From the NCBI GenBank assembly GCA_963920665.1, contig OY987271.1, positions 9,365,350 through 9,429,349 on the forward strand: 64,000 bases of DNA. Reading direction: 5' to 3'. The stretch is from Straminergon stramineum (Eukaryota; Streptophyta; Bryopsida; Hypnales; Calliergonaceae). Every line of letters starts with the position of its first letter. Within the stretch, counting starts at the first letter, position 1. A program made the translations under genes and the position numbers. Shown in pieces: positions 23,056 through 36,700 of the stretch. The notes beneath the pieces are model-generated. The model ran no database searches, was not told where the DNA came from, and saw only the letters and a list, made by a program, of their open reading frames with translations.

Positions 23056-23416
23056 AACTATCAGACACTTCTTCGAGGGGAGTTCATGAAGGATATGACT
23101 TTGTTTCTACAATTTTTACCATGCATGGGGTATATTGAGACTCCATGACATCTTTGGAGGGGTGTATGGAAGGGTGATAGTATTTTGGTTCATATGGCAT
23201 TATTGGGGGGGATTTATTATTATGTTTGTGACTTTGGCCACGGGATCTTCCATTATTTGAACCACATCTAGTTGCAGCTAGAAGCCCCGCGTTTTCCCAA
23301 GGCAAGGCCTCTCTACTCAACACCGATGGTTCCCTTGGGGACACTCATGTGGTAGTTGATATCTCAAAGACTCATTCTAAAGCAGACATCCCCAAGAGCG
23401 GGTACGCGCTTTAGTA

Positions 23417-25953
23417 ACTTAGGATATTAAGCTTGTCCATTGTCATGGGGCAAGTCTGCATGACCATGCAATCAAGAATAATGACAATTGGCTCCAAGAA
23501 ATTTGTGCAAATCCACCGTCATCAAAGACCAACCAACCATATACAACTACCGTTCGAAATCCGCCGCTCGAGACATGCATCAAAATGAAAGACCTCCTCA
23601 GTCAAGATTCCATCAATATGGTGTCAAGCAAAGTTTGCTGCAGTAAGAATTGCGTCCAACCGTTTCCAAGAGAGAAAATTTGAGCTTTCCGACTTCGCAT
23701 GTACCAAAATCAACATTCAAGCATAGAGTATATCTTAAGACTGAAGTGCATAGGCAAGTGCATCGTGATTTAAGAGGAAGAAGGGTGGTCACGATTGATG
23801 AGATAGACATGTGTATGCGAGCTTGGATGCATATTGCTGGGGTTCCAGATTCTACATTTTACCGCTACAAAAAATACACCATGAAGGATGGTCGGGAAGC
23901 TAGGGACCATGGTAATTCAGGAATGTTGAAGCCAAGGCAACATACGAAACAAGCATCTATAACTTTGAAGTGCATCTTGGAAAAGGAAGCAGATCACATG
24001 CTACATAAATCCCACACTCTAAAGTCAAGTGAAAAAGTCGTCTCTAAAATTCTGTTGGCTACGTTTTAGTGGAAGGGTTAGAGGACAACAATCAACGAAG
24101 TGAATGTGGCTTTTGGACTAAAGGAGGTTTCAATATCGAACTTGAGCAAGATCAAGTCTACTAAGTTTCCTAAGTATGATGTGAAGCAGCCAAGAGACAA
24201 CTTTGCTCGCTTCGCTATTTGTGACAAATTACGGGAGCTCATGAAGAGTGCTCTTGAAGGGTCTGAATCCACTATGTTGTGGTCAAGAAGGTTGGACAAA
24301 CACCTCGCCATTGCTCGTGCTCATAGGGAGTTTTATTATGCAAACCGATATTGGTCTCAAACTTGTCCACATGAATGTCTTACAATCATGCACGACAAGA
24401 TGGATCATGCAAAAACAGCTTTACTTGCCTTTTCTTATAAAAGTAAGGATCTTGATGGTTTAATAAAGTTGCATGTGTCTGTCACTGGCATGATTGCGCA
24501 TGGCCATGCTAATGTCCGCTACACACATTAAGGTTTGGATCTCTTTAAGCATGATTCAAATTACACCATTGGGTCAATGGCAAAGTTGTTGCAAGACCTT
24601 GAAGAAGCACCGAAGTCATCTTTGAAGAAGTTGTTTGAAAATGCAGGGTCAACGTCTTTGTTTAGAGTAGTGCTCAAAGACAAGGAAATGTGCCTAGCAT
24701 CACTACCCCAGCCACCGAAACCTTTACTTCCAACAATGCCATTACCGCCTATTCTGAACATGCAAATGGACAATGCCACCGGGGACAACAAAAATAGATA
24801 TGTGTATTGCTTCTGGTCTGTATTGGTTGCGAACAAGATCTTTGGTGAAGTGTATGTGAGCTTCATGATTGTTGGTCATACTCATGACGACATGGATGCC
24901 TTGTTTGGAAGATGGAGCATGCTTTTGAAGAAGGAGGGTTTTCCGACTATCTGTGCGCTCATGAAGTTGTTCATGGATGTGGAATCCATTCCTACTATCC
25001 CACATTTAATCGAAGAAGTGCCCGATTTCAAGGGGTTCATTGCAGGTTCATTCATTGATGGTGATGATATTCTAATTGGGCACATAAAGCCACAACAAGT
25101 GAAGTTCTATCTAGATTCAGATGTAATTCCAGTCATGAAGTACAAGTTGAAGTGCATTGATGTAGATTGGCAAGGGAAAAATGGTAGACCCATTAAGTTG
25201 TGGAAAGAAGATGATGAAGGGCAAAGTCAGTGGCCTGGTAGAGTACCAGTGCCAGTACAACCTACGGAAATGAAAGGTGCCTAGGACATTGTGAAAGGTA
25301 TATCTAGATTTGAGAAGTACTAGGAGAACTTGTGTAATATAGACGTTATTGGAGAATACCGAAGGCGGTATGAGTATTTGGTTCACTATTGGCATGATGT
25401 GAGGGTAGCGATGCAAGAACCATTACCAAACTCTACGGTTTTGCGGGATGATTTCTGGCCAAAAACACATATTCAACGAACACAAGTGGATCAATTAGGG
25501 GATGATGGTGACGACCGTGAAGAGTTTGCGGAGGATAAAGTGTACGTTGGGCCTCCGTTTGGTTGTCTAGAACCATTATTTAGGGTGAGGCGCAATCTAT
25601 ACAATGGGTACTTTGTTGTAGTTCACCTTGTAGATGGTGACAGTCAGCCTATTTGGATTGCAAGGGCATTGTCAAATCCAAACAGTAATCCAGAGAAACC
25701 AAATTGCATCCTCATTCAGTATTTCCGTCCAACATCAAGAAGCAGGGATGTTCAAGACAACTACATTGGATGGGACAACAATAAAGGTTTGCGTTGGAAG
25801 GTCGATGAAACTGAACCACCGGTTTGGGAGCATACAAACACTCTAATGACAGCATGGAGTTCTACTATAAGGAAAGACACCATGTATTTCTTGCTCAAAA
25901 TTCCCATTGTTCAAATTGAAGTCATCAACCAGAGTCTCACATTGTACACTTGA
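23417..25953 (+). pseudogene. DUF7869-like (putative TE) protein, broken
   Basis: The N-terminal part runs in frame 2 and includes KVCCSKNCVQPFPREKI (CC...C at 23636-23653), then TGA at 23681. A frameshift near 23715 moves to frame 1, which stays protein-like to TGA 25951. It is interrupted only by TAG 24067, TAG 24079, TAA 24529, TAG 25282 and TAG 25321. Motifs are VVTIDEIDMCMRAW (~23790), QMDNATGDNKNRY (~24763) and VGHTHDDMDALFGRW (~24871), the DNA...NK and GHTHxDxD signatures I associate with DUF7869. The C-terminal module (FVVVHLVDGDSQPIWIARAL, ~25612) looks like the plant-type tail domain. The Asp/His residues could be a nuclease centre (inference). It lies between inverted arms on the plus strand. 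Identification is by memory of motifs only. Confidence 0.7.
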
Positions 25954-26049
25954 TATCCAAAGATATAGGTGTGCATATGTACTACACATTTTGTAATAAT
26001 GATGTAGCACAACGTCATAATCCATACAACAATTGGAATTCAAATATTA

Positions 26050-28450
26050 TAGTACATAAAATAGGATTTAGTTGATTGATTTGATATTATTTTTTGCTAT
26101 TGCATATATATTAGGAAGAATATATTATGTGTATATAGAAAAATTGCAAGTACATATAGTATTATTATATGTATTATCTTATGTTGTTCAATTTTTTATA
26201 TCATTCAATGAAGTTGTTTAAATATTTTCTTGTTGTATACATGTCATTTGAAATTGTACGTCCATTTCGTACAAAAGGATAGTGGGTATATCCACCTTTT
26301 ATTTTGTTAACATGTAAAACACATGTCACACTTCAGTTAGGGGTCTAGTTGGTTGTTACAACTTTCTTGCATGCGAAACTCACTTAGCAACACTAAGTCA
26401 TGTGTACATATCATGCGCTCAGATGAATTCAACGAGAATCGAATCCGGACCGCTTAAATGACATATACAACTCCTTACAACCAACCGCAAAAGTCACGAC
26501 TTGGCGTTTAGTCTACGACATGAACTTCACTTATATGAATCAAAACACTCCTCTTATAAGGAACAAAATGTATTGTGAGACTTACTAACTCCTAAAACTC
26601 TCATTTTAATGGAAATTGTACTTTCGAATTAATAAACTTAGCATTTGTCAACCTAAATTGGCTAAAACGAAATTCCAACTTTTGGGGTCTAAATGGAAAA
26701 CATTATTTTAAGAGAGTCCAAACCTCCCAAAATAATGAATATTGTGTTTGAAGAAGTAGACATGAAAGATTGAAAGACTTTATTGTATTGTGATTCATTT
26801 ACTACATGTAGTGAGACTAAAAGGGCTACTACTTCATTTAGACTATCATTGGTTACTTACATGTTGTATTTGAAACTTTCAATGCACCTCTTCTTTACTT
26901 TCAGATTATTTATTTAGAGATGGACTACAATGTTATCCTAAGACCTGAAATGATTTGATGTACATACAAATCGTGCCAAAGTTATCATCAAAATGAAACC
27001 CAGGGAACCCTATCCATGTTGTAGACTAGACAAATTTCCATGGACTTCAAGTAACAACACTCAAAATTCAAATTCATGAATTTAATGCATATTGTGTTTG
27101 CCGTTTCTTCTAAGAAGTGCTTATATTTTAAAATCTATTTTATAATACATCAACAAAAGACTAGTTCTAAGTTTTTGTAGGGCACATATCTGAACAATCT
27201 TTGCCAAATGTGGTTATAGGGTCAAACCCTAAATCCACACTTATAGGTCTTACATGGATAATTCTAGGTTTCCATTCAAGATTTTTGATCCATGGACCTA
27301 GGTACCTGGTTATTGGGTTCTAATTTTATAACTTAGAGAAATTCAAAATATTTTCAAATATTCCCTACATAATTGTTTTTTTTTCTATGAAAAAAAATAA
27401 TTAATTCTAGATATTTTGTATCTACGCTCAAATCTCCATGCTCTACATTCTACACTCCACACTCTCACTCTATGCTCATATACTAGCTTCATTGCTTTGC
27501 AATTATAGATCTTCAAACAAAATTTTAGAATCATCATTATCTCTTGGTGATGGGTTTTTGTTGGGTATGTACGTCAAGTGTGTTGGATTATCCTTTTTTA
27601 CAATCCTTTGATAGAGTGATAAACCATTATTTTACCATGGCTATAGTAACAGATGCCATTTTCAACATCTAAAGGAGTTTTTGAGCATCCTTAAATCCCT
27701 CTTGTAAGAATGGAATCATGTTGTCATAAGTGTTGATCTAGGAGTAGTAATCTAGATTGCAAGCACTCTCATGGGCTTTCAATTGATGGAGTTTAGTTGA
27801 AATGTTCTCCATCTTATTGTACACACACCCAAACTTTAGTCCATTCTTCCCTTACTCCATTGCCACCAATTGGTTCAGTGTCTTAGTTGTTCTTAGTAAT
27901 TCATGGAAGTCATAATCATATTCAAGTCTCACCATTTGTCCAATTATAGAAAAAAGATCTTAGAACTATCACTTTCGATGAAATGGAGGGGCATGGGAAG
28001 ATGAAGGTACTTGTCTCTAAAGTGATACACAAGGAAAACTACAAAGTGGTAACTAATTTATGTATCTAGAAAACATTGTTGGCTAGCAAAATATTCTATT
28101 GGAATTAGTTTTTTTGAATTTCCTATAACAAAGTGATCTAAGTGTTTGAAGTTTGAACCACAACTTCCACAACCTAAAGGAGGAGAATTTAGACATTAGA
28201 ACTAGTTAGGCTCTATTGAGTAGAGAGGGTTTGCCCTAGGAAAACCCTGGATTTTAAACTGCAATTAGAATTAACTGAGAATATAAAAGATGCCATGATC
28301 AAGTACTAAATATACCCCATAAAATACCTCAAGTCATCCTATACTTGTAAAAAAACTCATATAGTGTTTATAAGCCAAGTAAAACACCATGAAGTTGAAT
28401 GGAGATAGTAGTATGAACCTCAAAGTCCTTTGAAATAGTCTTCAATACTT
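26050..28450. other. AT-rich interior of the DUF7869 element, no gene seen
   Basis: No coding stretch with motifs. It lies between the DUF7869 pseudogene and the right arm, so it may hold a decayed second ORF or nested insertions, but nothing can be supported. Confidence 0.5.
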
Positions 28451-29495
28451 GATTGAATGTTAAATCCGCCACATAAAGAGTGTGATAGCTTGTTAAGAAA
28501 GCTAATAAAACTTTTAATAACTCACCCAAAATTCAAGTCAAAATCCCCTATTGTCAGTCTTTTGTAGTTGATCAAAACAAATTCTCTCCAATTCAGAAGC
28601 AACTCCTCCTTGCTCTACTTTCAAGTCTATATCTTTTCCTCCCTAAATCTTTATTGAGCATAAAATATCTTCATAAAAATCTAACAAAATTATCTACAAA
28701 TACTACAAATCTCAACTCAAAAGATCATACTATTCAACTTCTATAGCCAGTCAAAGTTCACTCTCTTCAACTTCAAAGATAGCTCATCATTACTTCACTT
28801 CCTAGTCCATAATTTTTTCACTTTAACTTCAACTAAAAGAATGATAGTTCTTTAGAAAGCTAACAATTCAACACATAGTTAAACCAAATCTATAAAAAAA
28901 ACTTTTTCACCAAAAAGATATAAGCCTTCAAAAATTCTACCCTCAAACTACAAAATAATGAGCCCTCTCACACTCCATCAAACATAACTTTCTCATAAAA
29001 AATCCCAATGAAGTAAATGATAGGTTTTTGGAATCACAAGAAGAAGAAAATTGTATTCTCAAATTTTTATTACAAAATTCATACAACACCACATGCTATG
29101 TCCCTCCAAACTTGTGACTCTCTCCAACAAATTATCACAAGGAAGAAGAAGGGTCTCTACCTCATCCTCCATTCCATCTACCTAAGCAAGTAGATTTCAA
29201 CCCATGACATGGCACATGGACTAGATTTTATCCATTTTCCATATCTTATCTCCCCATAACTCTATCCATTAATCCATATCCCCTATGTGTAATTCTAACC
29301 CTTTAAAAATAAAATAAAAGGTAAAACAAGCTTCACCTTTTGTTTCAACAACTTCAAAAATAAAAATAAAGTTTTAAAACAACTCCAACTATAGAAATAA
29401 AGAACTAGAATCAAATGTTTTTCTAGCAAAAATTTAAAAAAATAAAAGTTTCAAGAAAACGTTATTCCTCACATACTATGCGCATTTACAACATG
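28450..29495 (-). repeat. Right inverted arm of the DUF7869 element
   Basis: Reverse complement of the left arm with the same ~180-bp periodic pattern: the reverse form of TTAGCTTTC and of GAGTGAACTTTGAC recurs near 28490, 28660-28760 and 28850. It is more diverged than the left array. Confidence 0.65.
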
Positions 29496-29499
29496 ACAA

Positions 29500-32400
29500 A
29501 GCTCCTTGAGGTTGAGGTAGGGAGATAAGAAAATTTCTAGGTAATTAGCACAAACTTGGAAGTATGTTTCAATCCTTAAAGTTCTCTCCTAAATTCCCAA
29601 TGCACATTTTAGGAAGATCTCAAGAGTGCCAAACAAATGCAAATTTTCTTTTGACAAATTCATTGGGCCAAAGCCCAATTTTGCTTGATTTTTCTACTTA
29701 TATCCTTTTGTTTCAAACCATGGTTATCATAAAAAAAACTTGTTGTATATCATTCCTACTTATTCAAAGAGACACTTATCATCCCCAATTGAAGGACATG
29801 TGATGCACAATCCAATGGATTTATTAGCTTCTTTCTATCGTAGATGTAGTCCTAGTCATGGAAACCTAAAGCATCTCCATTTGGATTCATTTTCATAGTT
29901 AGTAGCCAAACTACCTACGGAAGAGTGAGGCGGGTTCTTTTTAAGGACTTGAAGATAGCTACTATCAATTGCCATCATCTACTATCATCATCACTTACAA
30001 GTTCTAAAATGAGGTTGACATCTTTTTTGCAATAAATTGACTTCAAAGCTTTGTTGGTTGTCCATTGCCTTAATACCTTTTTACCCACTATATGTCAAAC
30101 AATTGCACATACGTGAACTTGCCAATACAAGAGGAGAGAGTTTGTTGTACAATGGATTCACGTCTATGACCCTAGCAAAGTCACCCACCTTGTTAGTATG
30201 AAAGGAATCGACGGAAATAGGCCTAGAATTCTATAAACTTCTATGGCTTCATGGTAGATGCATGGTTGGGGGTCTCAATAACTGTGTCACAAGGTTAATT
30301 TCGAGGGTTATGTATTCCAAAGTGAATATGTTACAAAATACAATACTTCCTATTACTATTTTTCAGTAAAAGACATAAGAACTTGATTAAGAAGACATTT
30401 CTGTATTTTTTTTGACAACCAATGTCTATCAATATTGATTTATACTTTATAGACTCAAAGATAAATGTATGGATCTATCACAATAGTTCATTTTCTACAT
30501 ATGGACTTCTTTTATTATAGAAACAAATAGAAATGGTTTATAGTGACTAATGTAATGAGTAAATAAAAGCATTTTTTTAATTTAAAATGAATTTTTTGGT
30601 GCCAACATCATTGTATTTCATATGTTTATAGACTTTTATAGAGAAAAAATTAGGTCCAATCTTTGGAAGTCATTTTTTTTATGGTTTCATTTTTAAAATT
30701 TTCTTTCTTTCTTTCCATGCATTAATATATTTGAAGTTCTAAGTGGGCATATTTTGATTGTTTTCCAAGAAAAAGAAAACATTTGGGAAGGCTTAACTAC
30801 TTATGAAGGCTATCATTAGATGTTTAGTTATAGAACAAACTTTTGACAACACCAAACCATGCATCTACCCTTTACTAAAAATACAAGCTTTCTAGGTAAA
30901 AATTTCTAGATGTTTGTCAACCCAAAATTGAATCCTTTTGAGGGCATCCCTCTTGACAATACTAAATGACAACCCCAAGTAATTCAAAACAAATAAGTTG
31001 TACATCCTACAACTTTTATCACATTTTCATCGCTTGAAGAAAAGATTTATTGTTTTTAGATGATCAAAATCTCCTCTTTGACCTACTTAGGTTAAAACTA
31101 CATGTCTCATGAAATCAAACAAAGCTAGTTTAATTTGTTGCAAAATGCCCCTATACAAATAGTAGAGACAATCTTCTTTACAAATTTAACCCATAATGGA
31201 CCAAGCAACATTTTTTAGCAACATAGCAATTTTAGTCATCCATTTACAAATGAAATCTTCATTTTTTCTTTGAAATTTTCATATTACAAGTGATTGAAGA
31301 ATAGCTTCAAGGTACAACAATTTTCATAACATTTGACTACACCATTGAGAAGTTATTGTATGGTGTATGATTTCTTTCTCAACCTAGGTAGCCCAAGCAA
31401 TGGAGTATAATCAAATTTGAACTTAGTTTTCTACATTTTTGTGTATTTGAAAAGCTTTGAATCATTCTATTTTGATTAATGATATGAAATTTATGAAGAG
31501 TTTTTGTTTCCAAATAGTCATAGAATTTATACCCCATTCAAAATAAACTCTAAGTCCATTTTCAACTCCATTTTTAATTTTTTTAAATAAATAAAAATAT
31601 TGGACGTAGATTGTTTAATACAACATGACATTCAACCATTGGAATTAGAATTTTTCAATTCTTTAACAAAATTCTTAACAATTTTGTAATTTTTAATATA
31701 CCTTACCTCTTTCTATTTACTCTTTTTTTCAAGCATGACAATGAAATATATTTTTCAAGCATGAATTTTTGTTCAAATTTTTTAATATGTATTTCCAACT
31801 TATTTCTTCAGTATAGAGTGAATTGAAGTTGTAGGACGTACACATTTTGGATAAAAAGTTTGAAAGATGAAACTTAATCTTTTGGAAGAGTTGAAAATAA
31901 TTTTACTGAACTTCAAGTATCATGATCTTGCAATTGATAAAATTTCTTGCTCTAAATCTTTAGAGGGTGCACTTTAACAAATTAACTAAAGGATCCTTGG
32001 TTGGATTTGTTAATGAATAAATGTAGACGAGGATTTTGGCCTAGTTTTGGATACAAGTATTTTGAAGTAGATTTAGGCCTCCAAACACCATAGGGTTTTA
32101 ATCAATTTTTTTCTCCAGTAGTTTCATTAGCAACCTCTTACAAAATAGGACATTTGATTTTGAGTTGAAACATCTTAGCCTATATAGTCCAATGGTACAT
32201 ATGTTCACAACTAAACCTTTGAGTCTCTAATAGAAAATTGTATTAAGAGAAACAAATTCCACGTGACATTTATATTTTCTATGATGTAAGAAACACAAAT
32301 TTTGTGTTGAATTTTACATTTTCACATTACATAAAATATAAATGTCACACAAATTTATTTTTATTCAACTTAGTTTTCTACTACTAAATGACCAACCTAC

Positions 32401-32680
32401 TATATCTAGATAATTCTAGTAAATTTAGATAGCCTAATTTGCAACCAATTCAAATCGTAGGCAATCTTCTTTTGTCTAGAGCATGCTTTTCTTCATGACT
32501 CTCATATGGAAATCTTTTTGGAGAGGAATTTTAGAGCACATAGAACAAACTAAACTAGGCTAAGGCATCCAACAACTCCAAAAACAGAATTTGCATGCAA
32601 TCTATACATCAAACACAATCCTATATTTTTATAGTTTTAGAAGACATTTCAATTTTCACATACAAGTTGTATTCAACATA
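29500..32680. other. AT-rich, TE-derived sequence, no gene called
   Basis: Mostly low-complexity. A minus-strand piece near 29990-30230 stays protein-like for ~70 codons with one stop (FHTNKVGDFARVIDVNPLYN) and may be a fragment of a decayed transposon protein. No family is recognisable. Confidence 0.4.
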
Positions 32681-32684
32681 GAAG

Positions 32685-33709
32685 TTAGAAGTTGGCAACA
32701 AGATTCACATCCTCCATAGTCCACACTCCTTCGTGAACTATATGTTGATGGTTTGCAACACTTAAAATTTTGGGGCTTTTTTTGTTGTTAGAGTCATTAG
32801 TAAGCTTGCACCAATCAAGATAGTCAATCTCTTTTCGGTCACATAGAAGGCCTTGTGATATTTTTTTCACTCCAAGGTTCCAATGTATCTTCATCACTGC
32901 AATCCCATTCATATTTGAAGGATTTAAAAATCCACAAGTGGTCCTCAAGGGAAATTTAGTTCAACTCCTTCCATAGCTTCCACTAAGAGACAGAGTACCT
33001 AATGTTATTTCTTTAGAAATTTGAGTAGATAGAAGAAGAATTTTTGTTGTTTCATTGGCTTCCTTTGAATGACTACCTCCTAATGTAGAATTTGTTTTTA
33101 TGGCTTCGTCAACAATAATAATGACTTTCATTGAGAACCCTGGATCTACAACAACTAGGTCACCACTGTGAGAGTGGATCATGGTAGAACCCCCAATAAG
33201 TTGTCACTTCTTGGATATGTTGTTAGTGTCAATGCGTCATCCATTCAAATGATGTAGATTGTCTCAAAAACCTTGTGGAGATGTTTGAGATTCTAACATA
33301 TTTTGTAGCCATCTTCCATGTCTTAAAATTAAAAAGACCAATCTACGATGGTCACTTCCTTGAGAATAACCTCAAGTGCAAAGTAAGCCTCCCCCTCTTG
33401 CAATGCAACACACCTACATAGACATGATAGTTTTTTTTCTTTTTTGAAGATGAAAAGCTTCACTTTGGTAGTCATGTGTATAAACCCTAGACAATAACCT
33501 ACAACCCTTAAGTAAGGAAAGAAATCTTGAACAACATCAACAACAATCCTAACAAAGAAGAAAACTTCGGGTGCACACTTAACCCTAACAATTGCCTTCA
33601 AATGGAGCACATAGCCAAATAAAGGACTGTTTTGAGGGGGATCTAATGGAATTTGAAAAAAAATCTCATCCAAATTTGTATTCTTGAATACATTGAAAGC
33701 CATTTCCAA
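32685..33709 (-). pseudogene. Decayed multi-segment ORF of unknown family
   Basis: Three minus-strand segments follow one another: 33709-33329 (126 codons), 33182-32961 (73) and 32948-32685 (87). The gap between the first two also translates to protein-like sequence with stops (e.g. LHKVFETIYII). The run of coding-like text in one orientation over ~1 kb suggests an old gene or transposon ORF with stops and frameshifts. I recognise no domain, and the middle segment is Ser/Thr rich. Alternative: chance open frames in low-complexity DNA. Confidence 0.35.
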
Positions 33710-36700
33710 ATATGCAAAACCACAATTAGGGAGAAAGTGCTCTTAGAAAACAAACACCACAATACCACAAGACCCATGATTTAGATATGCATTTGTCCAC
33801 ACAAACAACCCTTAGACTTAGTAAAGATAGAGATGCATATTTTCATCCACACCAACTTGAACTATGAGGGATATGCATTGTAACAAAAAATCAAAATCAT
33901 TTGTATCAAGTGGTATATTAGAAATACTCATGGCCTAATATATCCCAATTCTTGCAATACTACAGTATGTATATTCCTTATTTTGGATTGAAGACTATTG
34001 CACAGTGGCCCTTCCAGATGAGTATTTTCATCATTCTTCATAGAGCCTTCTTGATGGATTGGTATTTATAATTTTTTGGTGTCAACCAATCATTAACAGG
34101 AATTTTATTAAACCTCTCAAAATTCATAAGTTGATGTTTTAAACTAGGTTTGATTATTGACAATTTAATTCTTACAAATTACATCTCTTGTGTTCAAGAG
34201 GCTTTGATATTGAGTCTTTCCACTTTGTGAAATTATATTACCAATCAACTTGCTAATTTGAGGCTATGTTATCAACTTGATTGAATTGACATACATTTAC
34301 AAATTGTTGAGTTGCTCATCTAGTATTGTCTTTATTTACAACAATTTCATTTGTCTTTCAAATTCTAGAAGTGATTGCAATCTCAAGTGCACAATTTCAA
34401 GATGTTTTAGCACTTGAAATTCTCACTTCCATCGAGCTATTAGAGGTGTTTGTATACTATGATACACAAGGTGTTTTTTTTATCACAATGCACTCAAGGA
34501 TAGTGCTTCAATAAACTTGAAAAATGTCTACAATAACTACACATTGAACTTGAGGTGAGGGAGTTTTTTTGAGGAAAAAGGTCACTTAGGATCCTTGACC
34601 ACACACACTAAAAAATTTAAAATCTTCAAGTGTTCAAAATCAGAAAATGTACATTGTAAATGTACTTTGTCACAATGCATCATACATACTAAATTTGAAG
34701 ATCTCATTGACAACTATTGTGATCAATTTCAATCTTTTAAATGTAGTTTTTTGAAATTTAAAGAATTATTTATTTCAAGATTATTCTAATTCAGTATTTA
34801 AAAAAAATTATATTCAACTTCAATGTTCAAAATCTAAAATCAAATTCTATAGGTTTATCAACATTTTTTTTACTATTTGTCTTCTTCAATGTATATTTTA
34901 TTCAAATTTTGAGGGTACCATTGTCTTTAATTTTGTTGTTGAAGATGAATTATCTCTAGTAAAAAAGTTTGAATATACTATTGCAATTTTTGATGTAAAT
35001 ATCTCAATTTTGATCAAGTACTACTGTATTAGTGCAAAACATTTCTATGAACCTCAAGTGCATAGAGGGACTTTGTGTATTTTAGTGTGCAATTACTCTT
35101 AATCTAATGTAAATTTTATAAGAGATTAAAACTCATCACTTTGCAATTGAAGGTAATAAACCCGTAAAAAACAAGGCACAATTTGGACAGAAATTGTGAA
35201 AATTGCTACTTTTTAGATTAGTGAAAATGATATAAAAAAAATTCAACTACACAAATTTTTACTAAACTACTATGGGAATGTGTGGAAAATGCTTTAGAAA
35301 ATTTGGCTACATAGATTGAAAGATTATAGCATTTGAAGTTAGAAGAAAATTTTTATCCAACCTTGCTCAATATGGCCAATATACTTTAAGTCCTTCGAGA
35401 ATGAGATTTTTACACTACACATGTTTATTTTTTTGGCATTTCATCTTGTATCATATAGGTTACATACTTACCAAGTTTCAAAACTAGAGAAGGACATTTG
35501 TACATGATGCTTGAAGTTGCTCTAACTACCTGCAAAGTGCAAGGCATCATAACTTTTGATCTAGACACCCAATCAAAAAAAAATTATATTCTCACTAAGG
35601 GGGTACATTTGCCTTGTGCCCAAATTTTAGAAAAAGTCATTTATAATTAGCTTTGTAGGAACCTACCCAAATTTTCAATTGTCTATCTCAATGGACAATT
35701 GTCTGTTCAATTAGCATTTGTCCCTAATGGGTTAAAGTACTCCAAAAGACTCTTTGCTTTGCCCCCAATGAATTCCAATAGCACTTTAACCCCTAAAGGT
35801 CCATTTGTCCCCTCAAGGGACAATTGGGGTCTAGGCAGGTTCCTGATGTCTCAATTTTTAGTGATACTTTTGGGGATTTTTGAGGTTGTGTAATTTTGCA
35901 AGAGCTTTGTAAAAATATATTTTTTATTTTAATCAATGCCTAGAAACAAAAGTTATGGCATAATAAGAAAAAATGGAGTTCAGTTGGCAACACAAAAAAA
36001 ATCACAAGAAGTAAAAATCATGTTTTTTTCAAAAAAAATCTCAAAGATTATATTTCTATCTACATGTGAGGCTTTGTTTCATTCAATTTGGACTAATAAT
36101 GAGAAAGTTATGGACAATCTTAGTTTTTTGGGCAATCTAAGCATCTTTTTGAAAAAATAACTTGTGGAATTCATTTTTGAATGCAATTTTTAGAATTTTT
36201 CTAAAAGAAATACTAGGCAAGGTTAGATTCTTTTGCTAGAACAATCTCACTGTTGGGATTATTGTGATTCAATTCCATCTAAAAAATATTAACAATTCAA
36301 TTTTTTCTTCAATCTTGAACCCACCTCTTTTTACAATTTTATAATGAGTAAAAATTAAGTGTTTTTTTTCTAATTATTTTTTTTGTAGATTCTCAACTCA
36401 ACTACTTAACATAAATAAGTAGAAAATCAAAATTCACAGTGCAAAAACTTTGAACTAAAAATATTCAAAGTCAAAAAATCTAGTCAAGCAAGGTGAAAAA
36501 AAACTTATTTTCTTCACTTTAAATGCATGTATCTTGCAATTTGCATGGTCAAAGTTTCTGAAATTTCTTCCATGTATTCATATACTAATCAAGTGTAAGA
36601 TCTTATGGTTGGATATGCAAAAAGAACAATTTTTAATGTTCTTTTCTCTTTGCAATAGAAATGACAGTTTTGAGTGTTTTTTGATAGGATAATCACCTTG

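Larger units (their letters stand above)
21905..29495 (+). mobile_element. Long-inverted-arm element around a DUF7869-like gene
   Basis: About 1.1 kb at 21905-23055 is the inverse of 28450-29495. Shared landmarks from outside inward are GTCATATTGTAAATG / GTCATGTTGTAAATG, GAAACAAAAGGT..AACTTGTTTTACC, AGCTATCA, GAGTGAACTTTGAC and TATCACACTCTT. Both arms carry ~181-bp tandem units. The only coding region between them is the DUF7869-like pseudogene at 23417-25953 on the plus strand. This architecture suggests a DNA transposon whose transposase could be the DUF7869 protein. Exact termini and a target duplication were not found, so the limits are approximate and the element class is inference. Confidence 0.55.

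Noticed and set aside
24561..25416. Minus-strand frames over the DUF7869 region
   Set aside because: Shadows of the plus-strand pseudogene, which carries the recognisable motifs.
26425..26450. B-box-like sequence (GGATTCGATTCTCG on the minus strand), possible tRNA or SINE
   Set aside because: No convincing A-box at the right distance, no cloverleaf, no poly-A/T tail.
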